In this document: one piece after another, positions 14,746 through 21,944 of the stretch
Numbering within the stretch: the stretch's first letter is position 1
Layout: every line of letters begins with the position of its first letter
DNA from: Candidatus Auribacterota bacterium
GTDB lineage: Bacteria > Auribacterota > Tritonobacteria > UBA1439
Direction: 5' to 3'
Length of the DNA: 40,826 nucleotides
Assembly (NCBI GenBank): GCA_026392015.1
Contig: JAPLCW010000177.1
Coordinates: 1-40,826, forward strand
The notes under the pieces: generated by a model
Seen by the model: only the letters and a program-made list of their open reading frames with translations
What the model was told of the DNA's origin: nothing
Databases searched by the model: none
Position numbers and translations under genes: made by a program

Positions 14746-15798
14746 ATGAGACGCACTCTGCAGCTTCTTTTGGAATTGATTATCTCATGCTCTGCCCTCC
14801 TGGTCGCCTCGAGCGGCGAGGCCAGAATAGAGATATTCCTCATGAGTCAGACGGTCGGGTTGAAGCCTCCGCCGCTCGAGGGCGGCGTCCGGTTCCGAGG
14901 CACTCCGTTCGGCCATATGGCCCTCTACGTGGAGAGCGCCACCCGGGACGATGAGAGAACCATTCGCCAATGCAGAGAAGGAGAGAGAGGCGGACTCGTT
15001 CTCACGGTTGACAGGCAACTCAAGGACAAATTCTTCATTGCCACGACGCGGGATGAGTTTTTCTACGGCGGCATGGATCCGGATGCGGCGCACGGGGTTG
15101 TCACCAGGGCGGATATACGGAAAGACCTCGCTTTATTTAATAAGAGATATGGGCATCTTTATAAAACCGGCCCGAATATGTCCGGCTTGGGACAGGATTA
15201 CGGAGTCCTGTATATACGCTCCGTATGGGGACTGGTGTATCCGACGACCAGGGAGGAGGAGGCGAAGATCATCGACTTCTGGAGGCAACACTGCAATGAT
15301 GGGTTCTCCCGCGTAGGCAATAACTGCGTTACCACACTATTCCGTTCCCTTAACTATGCCGGGCTGGATCGTCGGTCATTTTTTGTCAGGGGGCTGGCTC
15401 CTTATAATGCATGGAACTATCTCGCCAAGAAATTTGTTTTTGCGGAGGCAGACAGCAAGGCACCCGATGGCAATTACCTCAGAAGAAACGGGACATATAT
15501 CACCAGATACGGACAGATCGACTCCGATGCGGTCTTCCGCTCGGGGAGGCCTTTCAATCTCTACTCTCTGCAAAATCTGGAGTACACGACCTGGGCCAGC
15601 CCCCATGCATCTTATCAGCTCCCTTCCTGGGAACCTGTTACTTTTGCCCAGTACCCGACGGGCAGGGAGAGGGCGTCCGATGAAGGCGTGCGCTACTCGA
15701 TGCGCCGTTTCCTATGGTGGGTCTTCTCCCAACACGATGAATTCGTTCGACTCTGGTTCCAATCCTTCAAAGGTCTCTGGTATACCATAACGGGCTAG
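14746..15798 (+). CDS. Secreted DUF4105-like putative thiol hydrolase
   Basis: A 350-residue protein with a cleavable signal peptide (hydrophobic core about residues 5-21, probable cleavage after EA at about 26). The pairing of FGHMALYVES (His57) with a later GNNCVTTLFR (Cys194) is the hallmark of papain-fold families of the permuted NlpC/P60, LRAT and DUF4105 type, in which a His-Cys pair forms the active site. It is therefore a candidate envelope amidase, peptidase or acyltransferase. Family placement rests on these motifs only. The stop codon lies in the left arm of a repeat starting at 15795. A ribosome site is weak. Confidence 0.65.
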   Translation: MRRTLQLLLELIISCSALLVASSGEARIEIFLMSQTVGLKPPPLEGGVRFRGTPFGHMALYVESATRDDERTIRQCREGERGGLVLTVDRQLKDKFFIATTRDEFFYGGMDPDAAHGVVTRADIRKDLALFNKRYGHLYKTGPNMSGLGQDYGVLYIRSVWGLVYPTTREEEAKIIDFWRQHCNDGFSRVGNNCVTTLFRSLNYAGLDRRSFFVRGLAPYNAWNYLAKKFVFAEADSKAPDGNYLRRNGTYITRYGQIDSDAVFRSGRPFNLYSLQNLEYTTWASPHASYQLPSWEPVTFAQYPTGRERASDEGVRYSMRRFLWWVFSQHDEFVRLWFQSFKGLWYTITG

Positions 15799-16013
15799 TA
15801 TCGTGTCCCTTAAATAGCTTTACAAAGTTGTGTCATTGCGAGGAGCGGAGCGACGAAGCAATCCGCGAAGCGTCGCGAGCCCCGAAATATTCGGGGCGTG
15901 GCGATCTATTTCAGATCCCTCGCTTCGCTCAGGACGAACCTTAGGGTCGGATTGCTTCGCTTACGCTCGCAATGACAAACATATACGAGATATTTCTGAG
16001 ACAAGATGCTAGG
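15795..16013. repeat. CATTGCGAG element within an outer CTAGTATC palindrome
   Basis: The core GTCATTGCGAG...CTCGCAATGAC spans 15832-15976. The outer arms CTAGTATCGTGTCCCTTAAA (left) and, reversed, CTAGCATCTTGTCTCAGAAA (right) match well. The left arm includes the TAG stop of the preceding gene. A further small palindrome (GCCCCGAAATATTCGGGGC) sits inside. Confidence 0.75.
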
Positions 16014-16042
16014 GGGCGTATCGCGTACAGAAGAGGGTGTCG

Positions 16043-17515
16043 GTGGAACGCGAAAACAGATTTGACAGAGTGCGCAAGGCATCCGGGCTCGTCATGGGGC
16101 CGGTCATCTTCATCATCGTGCTCTGTCATCCGCATATCGGTGGCGGGCAGGCAGCCCACAGGCTGCTGGCGATCCTTTCGCTCGTGGTAATCTTCTGGAT
16201 CACGGAAGCGATTCCAATCCCCGTTACAGCCCTTCTGGGGAGTGTCCTCGCGGTGATAGGCGGGGTCGCCCCGGCAAAAGAGGTGTTCGCTCCGTACGGA
16301 GACCAGATCATCTTCCTCTTCATCGGTGCCTTCATAATCGCAAAATCCATGACCGTGCACGGTCTGGACCGAATATTCGCTTCGGTGATCCTTCGCACCA
16401 GGCGCTTCTCTTCATCTCCATGGCGGGTAATTGTAGCCCTCGGGATCATAACCACCGTACTGTCCATGTGGATGAGCAATACCGCCGCGGCGGCGATGAT
16501 GATGCCTTTCGCGCTGTGTCTGCTCGATCCTTTTCGCGGGGAGGGGGTAGATAATCGCGCGCTGACCGCGTCGGGGACGCTGGCGGTTGCCTATTCGGCA
16601 TCGATCGGAGGGCTGGCGACGCCGGTGGGAACGCCGCCGAACCTGATTACGCTTGCATTTTTGAGGGACACACTGAATATCCGCCTCCCCTTCTTCAGAT
16701 GGATGCTCGTGGGCGTCCCTCTCTCCCTCGCGCTGTTCGCGGTCATGCTTCTGGTGCTCCGGCTGAGCCGTGGAACGTGCACATCGGTTCGGCAAGTTGA
16801 TCTGGAGCGATGTGCGCCCCTTGACCGGTCTCCTCTCTCCCGCGGTGCAAAAAATACCCTGATGGTATTCGGCTTTGTCGTGCTGCTCTGGGTCATACCG
16901 GGTTTCCTCAGCATCTTCCTCGGAACGCAATCGCGGGTCTCCGCATGGTACGAGGCGCGGGTGCCCGAGGCTGTTGTTGCCCTCCTTGGCGCGATCGCGC
17001 TGTTCTTTCTCCCCGTGAATTTCAAGGAGAGGAAATTCACCATTACCTGGGAAGACGCGTCGCGTATCAACTGGGGGACGATACTGCTTTTCGGAGGCGG
17101 CCTCTCCCTGGGAACGCTTATGTTCAAGACCGGTCTCGGTGACACCCTCGGGCAGGTGATGCTCCGCTTCACCGGAGCGGCTACGGTATGGGAACTGACG
17201 CTGATTTCAATTATCGCATCCGTGATAATCACGGAGATAACAAGCAATACCGCCACCGCGAACATCATGATCCCTGTGGCGATCTCCCTCGCAACGACGC
17301 TCAATGTTCCTCCGCTCCCGCCGGTGCTGGGAGCGTGTTTCGGGGCGAGTATGGGTCTCATGCTTCCGATCTCCACCCCGCCCAATGCCATAGCCTACGC
17401 AACAGGTACGGTTACGATCACCCGGATGATCGCGACCGGCATCGCTCTGGATATTTCCGGCATCGGGATCATTTTTCTCGTACTTCGGATCAGCAGCGCG
17501 GTCGGGGTGATATGA
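16043..17515 (+). CDS. DASS (SLC13) family anion/sodium symporter
   Basis: A 490-residue inner-membrane transporter with about 11 hydrophobic spans. Both conserved SNT substrate/sodium motifs are present: WMSNTAAAAMMMP near residue 143 and ITSNTATANIMIP in the C-terminal half. Each is followed by the matching helical-hairpin loop (GGLATPVGTPPNL and PISTPPNAIAYATG). This is diagnostic of divalent-anion:sodium symporters (dicarboxylate, citrate, sulfate). The substrate cannot be told from sequence. GTG 16043 is preferred because GAGGG lies five bases upstream; GTG 16037 in the same frame is the alternative. Confidence 0.88.
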   Translation: MERENRFDRVRKASGLVMGPVIFIIVLCHPHIGGGQAAHRLLAILSLVVIFWITEAIPIPVTALLGSVLAVIGGVAPAKEVFAPYGDQIIFLFIGAFIIAKSMTVHGLDRIFASVILRTRRFSSSPWRVIVALGIITTVLSMWMSNTAAAAMMMPFALCLLDPFRGEGVDNRALTASGTLAVAYSASIGGLATPVGTPPNLITLAFLRDTLNIRLPFFRWMLVGVPLSLALFAVMLLVLRLSRGTCTSVRQVDLERCAPLDRSPLSRGAKNTLMVFGFVVLLWVIPGFLSIFLGTQSRVSAWYEARVPEAVVALLGAIALFFLPVNFKERKFTITWEDASRINWGTILLFGGGLSLGTLMFKTGLGDTLGQVMLRFTGAATVWELTLISIIASVIITEITSNTATANIMIPVAISLATTLNVPPLPPVLGACFGASMGLMLPISTPPNAIAYATGTVTITRMIATGIALDISGIGIIFLVLRISSAVGVI

Positions 17516-17623
17516 GGGAGAAGGGAAGGCGGGCGGATGGTGAAGAAGATAATCGTAGGAACCTAATGCCGCGGTTGCGGTAAGGCAAAGCACGAATTCG
17601 CGCGGAACGGCTGAACTTTTCGG

Positions 17624-17851
17624 TTAGCGCTTCTCCCTGAGCTCGCGCTCGAGCTCCTTGACACGAGCCCGCAACCTCTCCTTTTCACCGACCTTTTCCT
17701 TTGACCGGACACGCACCAGCAGCCCCGTCACTACGAGCATGAGTATCCAGGTGATGGTGCGACTCGCCCAGTCCGGATCGCTCAAGATACTGGCATTCTG
17801 AAGGATCCCAAAGATGCCAATGATGAAAAGAATGAGACACCACATGAGCAT
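17624..17851 (-). CDS. Small membrane protein with C-terminal coiled coil
   Basis: A 75-residue protein. Two hydrophobic segments (MLMWCLILFIIGIFGIL and ITWILMLVVTGLLV) are followed by a highly charged helix rich in Lys, Glu and Arg (KEKVGEKERLRARVKELERE), likely a cytoplasmic coiled coil. A strong Shine-Dalgarno, GGAGGTGA (+ strand 17855-17862), sits at proper distance from ATG 17851, which supports a real gene despite its size. Function unknown; no family recognised. Confidence 0.72.
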   Translation of the reverse strand: MLMWCLILFIIGIFGILQNASILSDPDWASRTITWILMLVVTGLLVRVRSKEKVGEKERLRARVKELERELREKR

Positions 17852-18351
17852 CAGTCACCTCCTCCGCTGTGGAGTTAACCCCATAAAGTATGCAGCATTA
17901 TTCCCTTCCCTGCAAAGTATATTTACCGGGAAGGGGTCAGTTTCGCCAGGGTCTTCTGACTTTGTTCGGATATACAGATATTTATTAGGTTCTCTTCCGT
18001 TTTGTGAGGGTAGAAATATAATCCCCTCCCCCTGCAAAGGGGGAGGGTCGGGGTGGGTGTGCTGCATATAAAATTTGGATGATGTGCAACTTCTTTCATA
18101 ATCGCATGTTTGGATGACAACAGACATCACCCCCCTCCTCACCTCCCCCCTTCAGGGGGGGGAGGGATAACGTGAGTCATCCACACAAAACGAAAAAGAA
18201 CCATTTATTATAGCCACGGATAAACACGGATAAATATTGTGGGAGCGGCTTCCCGCCGCGATAATCGGGGCAAGATGCCCCTCCCACAATTGAATAAGGT
18301 GAGCCAATCCGTGTTTATCCGTGGTATATATTCCCCTGTGTAACTGAGGCC
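17852..18351. other. 500-bp gap consisting of a mini-transposon inserted into another repeat
   Basis: After the upstream signals of the small membrane gene, this gap holds a CCACGGATAAAC composite repeat (about 17956-18355) split by an inserted mini-element (17988-18202). No gene is seen. Confidence 0.8.
17988..18202. mobile_element. 215-bp mini-element (GGTTCTCTTCCG family) with 8-bp target duplication
   Basis: The terminal inverted repeats are GGTTCTCTTCCGTTTTGTG at the left and, reversed from the right, GGTTCTTTTTCGTTTTGTG. A perfect 8-bp direct repeat ATTTATTA flanks it (17980-17987 and 18203-18210). It carries CCCTCCCCC...GGGGGAGGG hairpins near each end and no gene. Unoccupied relatives of the target are seen at 21738-21760 and 29261-29282. 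The GG-C/TTCTT terminus and 8-bp duplication resemble the ISL3 family, which could supply the transposase (inference). Confidence 0.88.
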
Positions 18352-18355
18352 TTAC
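18203..18355. repeat. CCACGGATAAACACGG palindrome with nested GTGGGAGCGGC palindrome
   Basis: The outer arms TAGCCACGGATAAACACGGA and TCCGTGTTTATCCGTGG enclose ATTGTGGGAGCGGCTTCCCG...CTCCCACAAT (about 18236-18292). The right-hand flank reaches the stop codon of the MFS gene. Its original left part (17956-17987) was split off by the mini-element insertion. Confidence 0.8.
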
Positions 18356-19530
18356 ATTTTCCGCTGAGTTGACTCCCCGAACCGGTAGTGGGCCTGGGCG
18401 AGGAGAATGATGGGTATCGCGCTCAGGCTGCTGGCCCCCGCGATGAGGTACGGGAGAACGTAGCCGTAGCTCCCTCCAATTGCGCTGAAGATCCACGCGC
18501 CGAGGGCCTGGGTTCCGACCATCACGACGTACATCGAACCGCTGGTCCCCCCCAGTCGGTCTCTCGGGAAGAGATGCGCAATTCCGACGTATGTGAAAAT
18601 AACAAAGGCGGCGTCGCCGAATTCATGCACCAGCCTGAAGAGGAATGAGACGATTGTGCACGTGGTAATGCTGAAGAGGATAATTCCCACGCCCGAACAA
18701 ACGATCGCAATGATTGCGAGGCGCACCGTCGATATGCCCCGATCTCTGCGGCGGCCGAAAAAATAGGTGGAATATGCAAGAAAGAGAATGGGCAAGCCCA
18801 TGAAGATCCCTGTGCCAGCCGTGCTGAGCCCCAGATTTATTTTCAGGAACGGCGCGTAGCACGCGACCTCCGCCCCCCAATGGAGGTAGAAGAAGACCAG
18901 GGCGACAGAGAAGAGAAAAACCTTCTTGTTTGTGAGATCCCGCAGGTACCGGGAGACCGGCGCGACGCTGACCGTTACGGGCCGCAGAGGGAATGCGAAC
19001 GCGGTGAGCGCAAGCATCGCCGCTGATGAGAGGATAAACACGATGCGAAACCCGAACCGTGTGAGCAGAAGGCCCCCCCCGAGGATCCCGATTGCCATTG
19101 AGAATTGGTAGCTGAAGTTGAAAAGGCCGATCTCCCGCCCCTGACGATCGCTATCATGCGACTTCAAGAAGAGAGCGTTCATCGTAATGCGGATCAGGTT
19201 GCTCCCCAGGCCCCCGAGAAAGAATATTGCGAGGAGGGCGGTGAAGGAATTGCAGCACGCAAGCCCTCCAAAAAAGAGAGAGAGGAGAAGGATGCCGCAG
19301 ACGGTATTCCCGCGCGCACCGAACCTGTCTTCCAGACAGCCGACCGCGAAGGAGGTGAAGAGGGCGGTGGCGGTAAATATGAAAAGGAGCATGCCGATCT
19401 GATTCCCGTTGATCCCGATCTGCATGAGGTAGAGGGGCAAGAAGAAATAGGTGAAGCTCAGGATACCCGTATAGGAGGTGTAGAGAAAATACACCAGGGA
19501 CACTTGTCGTGACCTGTTTATGGAACGCAT
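18352..19530 (-). CDS. MFS transporter
   Basis: A 392-residue inner-membrane protein with about 12 hydrophobic spans. The loop 2-3 signature of the major facilitator superfamily is present (GCLEDRFGARG). The N terminus (MRSINRSRQVSLVYFLYTSY) leads straight into helix 1, supporting ATG 19530. No substrate-specific motif is apparent. The last codons and TAA fall at the edge of a repeat whose right flank is shared with copies at 21860-21888 and 29391-29420, so the C terminus may be set by the repeat. Confidence 0.85.
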   Translation of the reverse strand: MRSINRSRQVSLVYFLYTSYTGILSFTYFFLPLYLMQIGINGNQIGMLLFIFTATALFTSFAVGCLEDRFGARGNTVCGILLLSLFFGGLACCNSFTALLAIFFLGGLGSNLIRITMNALFLKSHDSDRQGREIGLFNFSYQFSMAIGILGGGLLLTRFGFRIVFILSSAAMLALTAFAFPLRPVTVSVAPVSRYLRDLTNKKVFLFSVALVFFYLHWGAEVACYAPFLKINLGLSTAGTGIFMGLPILFLAYSTYFFGRRRDRGISTVRLAIIAIVCSGVGIILFSITTCTIVSFLFRLVHEFGDAAFVIFTYVGIAHLFPRDRLGGTSGSMYVVMVGTQALGAWIFSAIGGSYGYVLPYLIAGASSLSAIPIILLAQAHYRFGESTQRKM

Positions 19531-19545
19531 GATATGATATAAAAA

Positions 19546-19573
19546 TCCAGAATACAGAATACAGAATTTAGAA
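19546..19573. repeat. AGAATACAGAATACAGAATTT short tandem-like repeat
   Basis: CCAGAATACAGAATACAGAA belongs to the same family as the repeats framing the four-helix-bundle gene at 27742-28221. Confidence 0.55.
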
Positions 19574-19693
19574 GTAATGGGTCAGTCTTGGGGGGTATCC
19601 CTTTCACTTGTCATCCCCGCGAAAGCGGGGATCCACTATGAAACCTGGATTCCTGCTTTCGCAGGAATGACATATTAAGCAATGTACCCCCCA
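19574..19693. mobile_element. Truncated GTAATGGGTCA mini-element fused to the recJ 3' end
   Basis: From GTAATGGGTCAGTCTTGGGG at 19574 the sequence matches the element at 5735-5869 (in inverse orientation) almost without change until GGGGGGTAC. There the last 14-15 bp, including the distal terminal repeat, are replaced by recJ coding sequence. One end is therefore missing and no target duplication can be read. Confidence 0.8.
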
Positions 19694-21344
19694 TTGTGGG
19701 AACGTAGGCGATATCGAGCAGATCGGTGGTCCATGACCCGACCCGCCCTGCCATTTTCCATCCCACGCACTCCCACACCCCGCCGCTCCTGTTGCCCGGC
19801 CCTATGGTGATTTTTACATGGTCGCCGTTGCGTCCCATCAGGCGCGGCTCCCGTGTGAGTCGAACGCCGAGCGAGGCGAATATCGGCTGCCGGTTGCCGT
19901 GACCGAAAGGCTCAAGCTGCTCCATCAGTTTGAGAAGATCGAAGTTGATATCTGCCAGTTCCACGATGCCGTCCACATCGAGCTTCGGAATGAGATCCTC
20001 TTCCGAGAGCGTCTCATCGGCTACCGAATTGATTTTTTCCCTGAAGCGATCGATGTTCCTTGCCGGGAGGGAGAGGCCCGCCGCATGCGTGTGTCCCCCG
20101 AACGAGGAGAAGAGGTCGCTGCAACGCGACAAGCCCGCGAAGAGGTCGAACGCCGGGATGCTCCTCGCGGACCCATGCCCCATCTCGCCCTCGACGGCGA
20201 TCACGACGACGGGCCGGTGATAGCGCTCGAGGATGCGCGCGGCGACGATCCCCACCACCCCCCGGTGCCAGTCGCGTCCGGCGGCCACCAGAACTTTCTG
20301 GTCTTTCCCCGCAGACAGTTCCTCGATCTGCGCGAGAGCGTTTTCGGTGATGGATTTCTCGATCGCCTGACGCTCGCTGTTGAGGCGATTGAGCTCGCAG
20401 GCGATGGGCTCGCACTTTGCGTAGTCGGATTCAAGGAGGAGGCGCGTTGCGAGGGCGGGAGAACCGATGCGGCCCGCGGCGTTCACGCGGGGGCCGAGCT
20501 GGAAGGCAAGGTGGGAGGCACTGAGTCGGTCTGTCCGAAGGCCCGCGGCGCGGATGAGGGCGCGCAGGCCGGGGAGTGGAGAGCGATTCAAGGCGGCGAG
20601 GCCAAGGAGTGTAATGATGCGGTTCTCGTCCCGCAGAGAGGCCACATCCGCGACAGTTCCCAACGCCGCAAGCTGGAGGAGGTCATCCCAGGGAATGGCG
20701 AGCGGTACCGTCTCCACAAGCGCGCGTGCGAGCTTGAGAACCACCGCGGCGGTGACAAGCCCCTCGAACGGGTAGGGGCAGATTTCCTTCTTGGGATTGA
20801 CAAGCGCGGTTGCGCAGGGGAGCTCCCCCTTCTGGAGGTGATGATCGAACACGAGCGTGTCGATGTCCAGAGCGCGCGCCTCCGCGATCGGCTCGAGGCT
20901 CTCTGTGCCGCAATCGAGGGCGATGATGAGGGAGCATCCGCGCTCCCGCGCGACCTGCACCGCCCTGCGGTTGAACCCATATCCCTCGCTGAAGCGGTCG
21001 GGGTGGCAGAAGACGTAGGAGAGGCCGAGGGCCTCGATGATTTTTCCCATTGCGGCGGTCGAACTGATTCCATCGACATCATAATCCCCGAACAGGAGGA
21101 TGCGCTCCCCCCTTTTTCGCGCTAAGGCAAGCCGCGCGGTCGCCTTCTCCATCCCATCCATGAGGAACGGGTCGTGAAGATCAGAGACTCGAGGCTGAAG
21201 GAAGACGCGGGCCAGAGACGCGGAACTTATCCCCCGCTGCACGAGAATCGACGCGAGCGCGCGCGGTAGAGAGGCCTCCCCGGCGAGCCTCGACACATCG
21301 GCTTCGTTTACCGTATGTATATTCCAGCGCATGGAGTGCTTCAT
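19611..21344 (-). CDS. recJ: Single-stranded-DNA-specific exonuclease RecJ, altered C terminus
   Basis: A 577-residue DHH-family 5'-3' exonuclease for recombination and mismatch repair. The catalytic motifs are intact: GDYDVDGISS (about 86-95), ALDCGTES (about 142), FDHH (about 166-169), GTVADVASLRDENR, then the DHHA1 motif SFGGHTHAAG and an OB-fold-like end. The last 28 residues after DIAYVPTM (GGTLLNMSFLRKQESR...) are a translation of the repeat element at 19574-19693, not RecJ sequence. The usual final strands of the C-terminal domain seem to be lost. Catalytic domains are complete, so function may persist. The start is ATG 21344; ATG 21332 is an alternative. Confidence 0.88.
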   Translation of the reverse strand: MKHSMRWNIHTVNEADVSRLAGEASLPRALASILVQRGISSASLARVFLQPRVSDLHDPFLMDGMEKATARLALARKRGERILLFGDYDVDGISSTAAMGKIIEALGLSYVFCHPDRFSEGYGFNRRAVQVARERGCSLIIALDCGTESLEPIAEARALDIDTLVFDHHLQKGELPCATALVNPKKEICPYPFEGLVTAAVVLKLARALVETVPLAIPWDDLLQLAALGTVADVASLRDENRIITLLGLAALNRSPLPGLRALIRAAGLRTDRLSASHLAFQLGPRVNAAGRIGSPALATRLLLESDYAKCEPIACELNRLNSERQAIEKSITENALAQIEELSAGKDQKVLVAAGRDWHRGVVGIVAARILERYHRPVVVIAVEGEMGHGSARSIPAFDLFAGLSRCSDLFSSFGGHTHAAGLSLPARNIDRFREKINSVADETLSEEDLIPKLDVDGIVELADINFDLLKLMEQLEPFGHGNRQPIFASLGVRLTREPRLMGRNGDHVKITIGPGNRSGGVWECVGWKMAGRVGSWTTDLLDIAYVPTMGGTLLNMSFLRKQESRFHSGSPLSRG

Positions 21345-21460
21345 CAGGAAATTATGGTACACGATATTGCGAATTCAGTCACGATGCATTTGTGGAACCG
21401 CCTTCCCTGAATTGTTCATTTAGGCGTCCAATAGATTTATTTCAATGGATTAGCGCATGT

Positions 21461-21517
21461 AACCGCGGATTTCGCGGATTATAAACAAAAATCCGCGCAA
21501 TCAGCCCAATCCGCGGT
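21461..21517. repeat. CCGCGGATT palindromic repeat
   Basis: AACCGCGGATTTCGCGGATT at the left pairs with AATCAGCCCAATCCGCGGT at the right, with an 11-bp A-rich centre. Confidence 0.8.
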
Positions 21518-21562
21518 GAAGACATTAAAATGATGAATGAAACAATGATGTCTCAATTCAAT

Positions 21563-21712
21563 GAGTGTGGTGTCCCCGGAATAACTTGTCTTACTCATGT
21601 CATTGCGAGGAGCGAAGCGACGAAGCAATCTATTCGATGGCAATGAGTTGGGATTGCTTCGCTTTCGCTCGCAATGACAAAGACCTATGCGCTATTTCTG
21701 AGACGGCACACT
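21563..21712. repeat. CATTGCGAG element within an outer AGTGTGGTGTC palindrome
   Basis: The core GTCATTGCGAGG...GCTCGCAATGAC spans 21599-21678. The outer arms AGTGTGGTGTCCCCGGAATA and, reversed, AGTGTGCCGTCTCAGAAATA match at most positions. Translation of the core gives the familiar spurious peptide HCEERSDEAI. Confidence 0.75.
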
Positions 21713-21718
21713 GGGGTC

Positions 21719-21888
21719 TGCGGACATTGTTCGGATATACGGATTTTATTATAACCACGGATAAACATTGTGGGAGCGGCTTCCCACCGCGATAATCGGG
21801 GCAAGATGCCCCTTCCACAATTTAATAACATTAGACAATCCGTGTTCATCCATGATTTATATGCCCCTATAGAGCTGATGCCCTACAT
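21719..21888. repeat. CCACGGATAAAC composite with nested GTGGGAGCGGC palindrome (unoccupied site)
   Basis: It carries the same flank (TTGTTCGGATATACGG), outer palindrome, inner TGTGGGAGCGGC palindrome and right flank as the copy split at 17988, but without the mini-element insert. Confidence 0.8.
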
Positions 21889-21926
21889 AGAAGAGGCTAA
21901 AAAGCGGCCCGGCGCGTGACGCGCTG

Positions 21927-21935
21927 TGCTATAAT
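21927..21935 (+). promoter_or_regulatory. Extended -10 promoter TGCTATAAT, nearly leaderless
   Basis: TGC plus a consensus TATAAT ends 9 bp before ATG 21945, so the transcript would start only a few bases before the start codon. No Shine-Dalgarno is present, consistent with a leaderless message. Confidence 0.55.
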
Positions 21936-21944
21936 ATAATTAAT

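Larger units (their letters stand above)
21345..21944. other. 600-bp divergent intergenic region made of three palindromic elements
   Basis: It lies between recJ (- strand) and the hydrolase lipoprotein (+ strand). It contains a CCGCGGATT palindrome (21461-21517), a CATTGCGAG element (21563-21712) and a CCACGGATAAAC composite (21719-21888). A promoter-like TGCTATAAT is at 21927. No gene is seen. Confidence 0.8.

Noticed and set aside
19818..21125. Long + strand open frame (about 435 codons) opposite recJ
   Set aside because: Antisense to the intact RecJ catalytic motifs, with biased composition and no recognisable domain.
21565..21795. Small + strand ORF containing HCEERSDEAI
   Set aside because: It is the translation of the CATTGCGAGG repeat, a well-known source of false small proteins.
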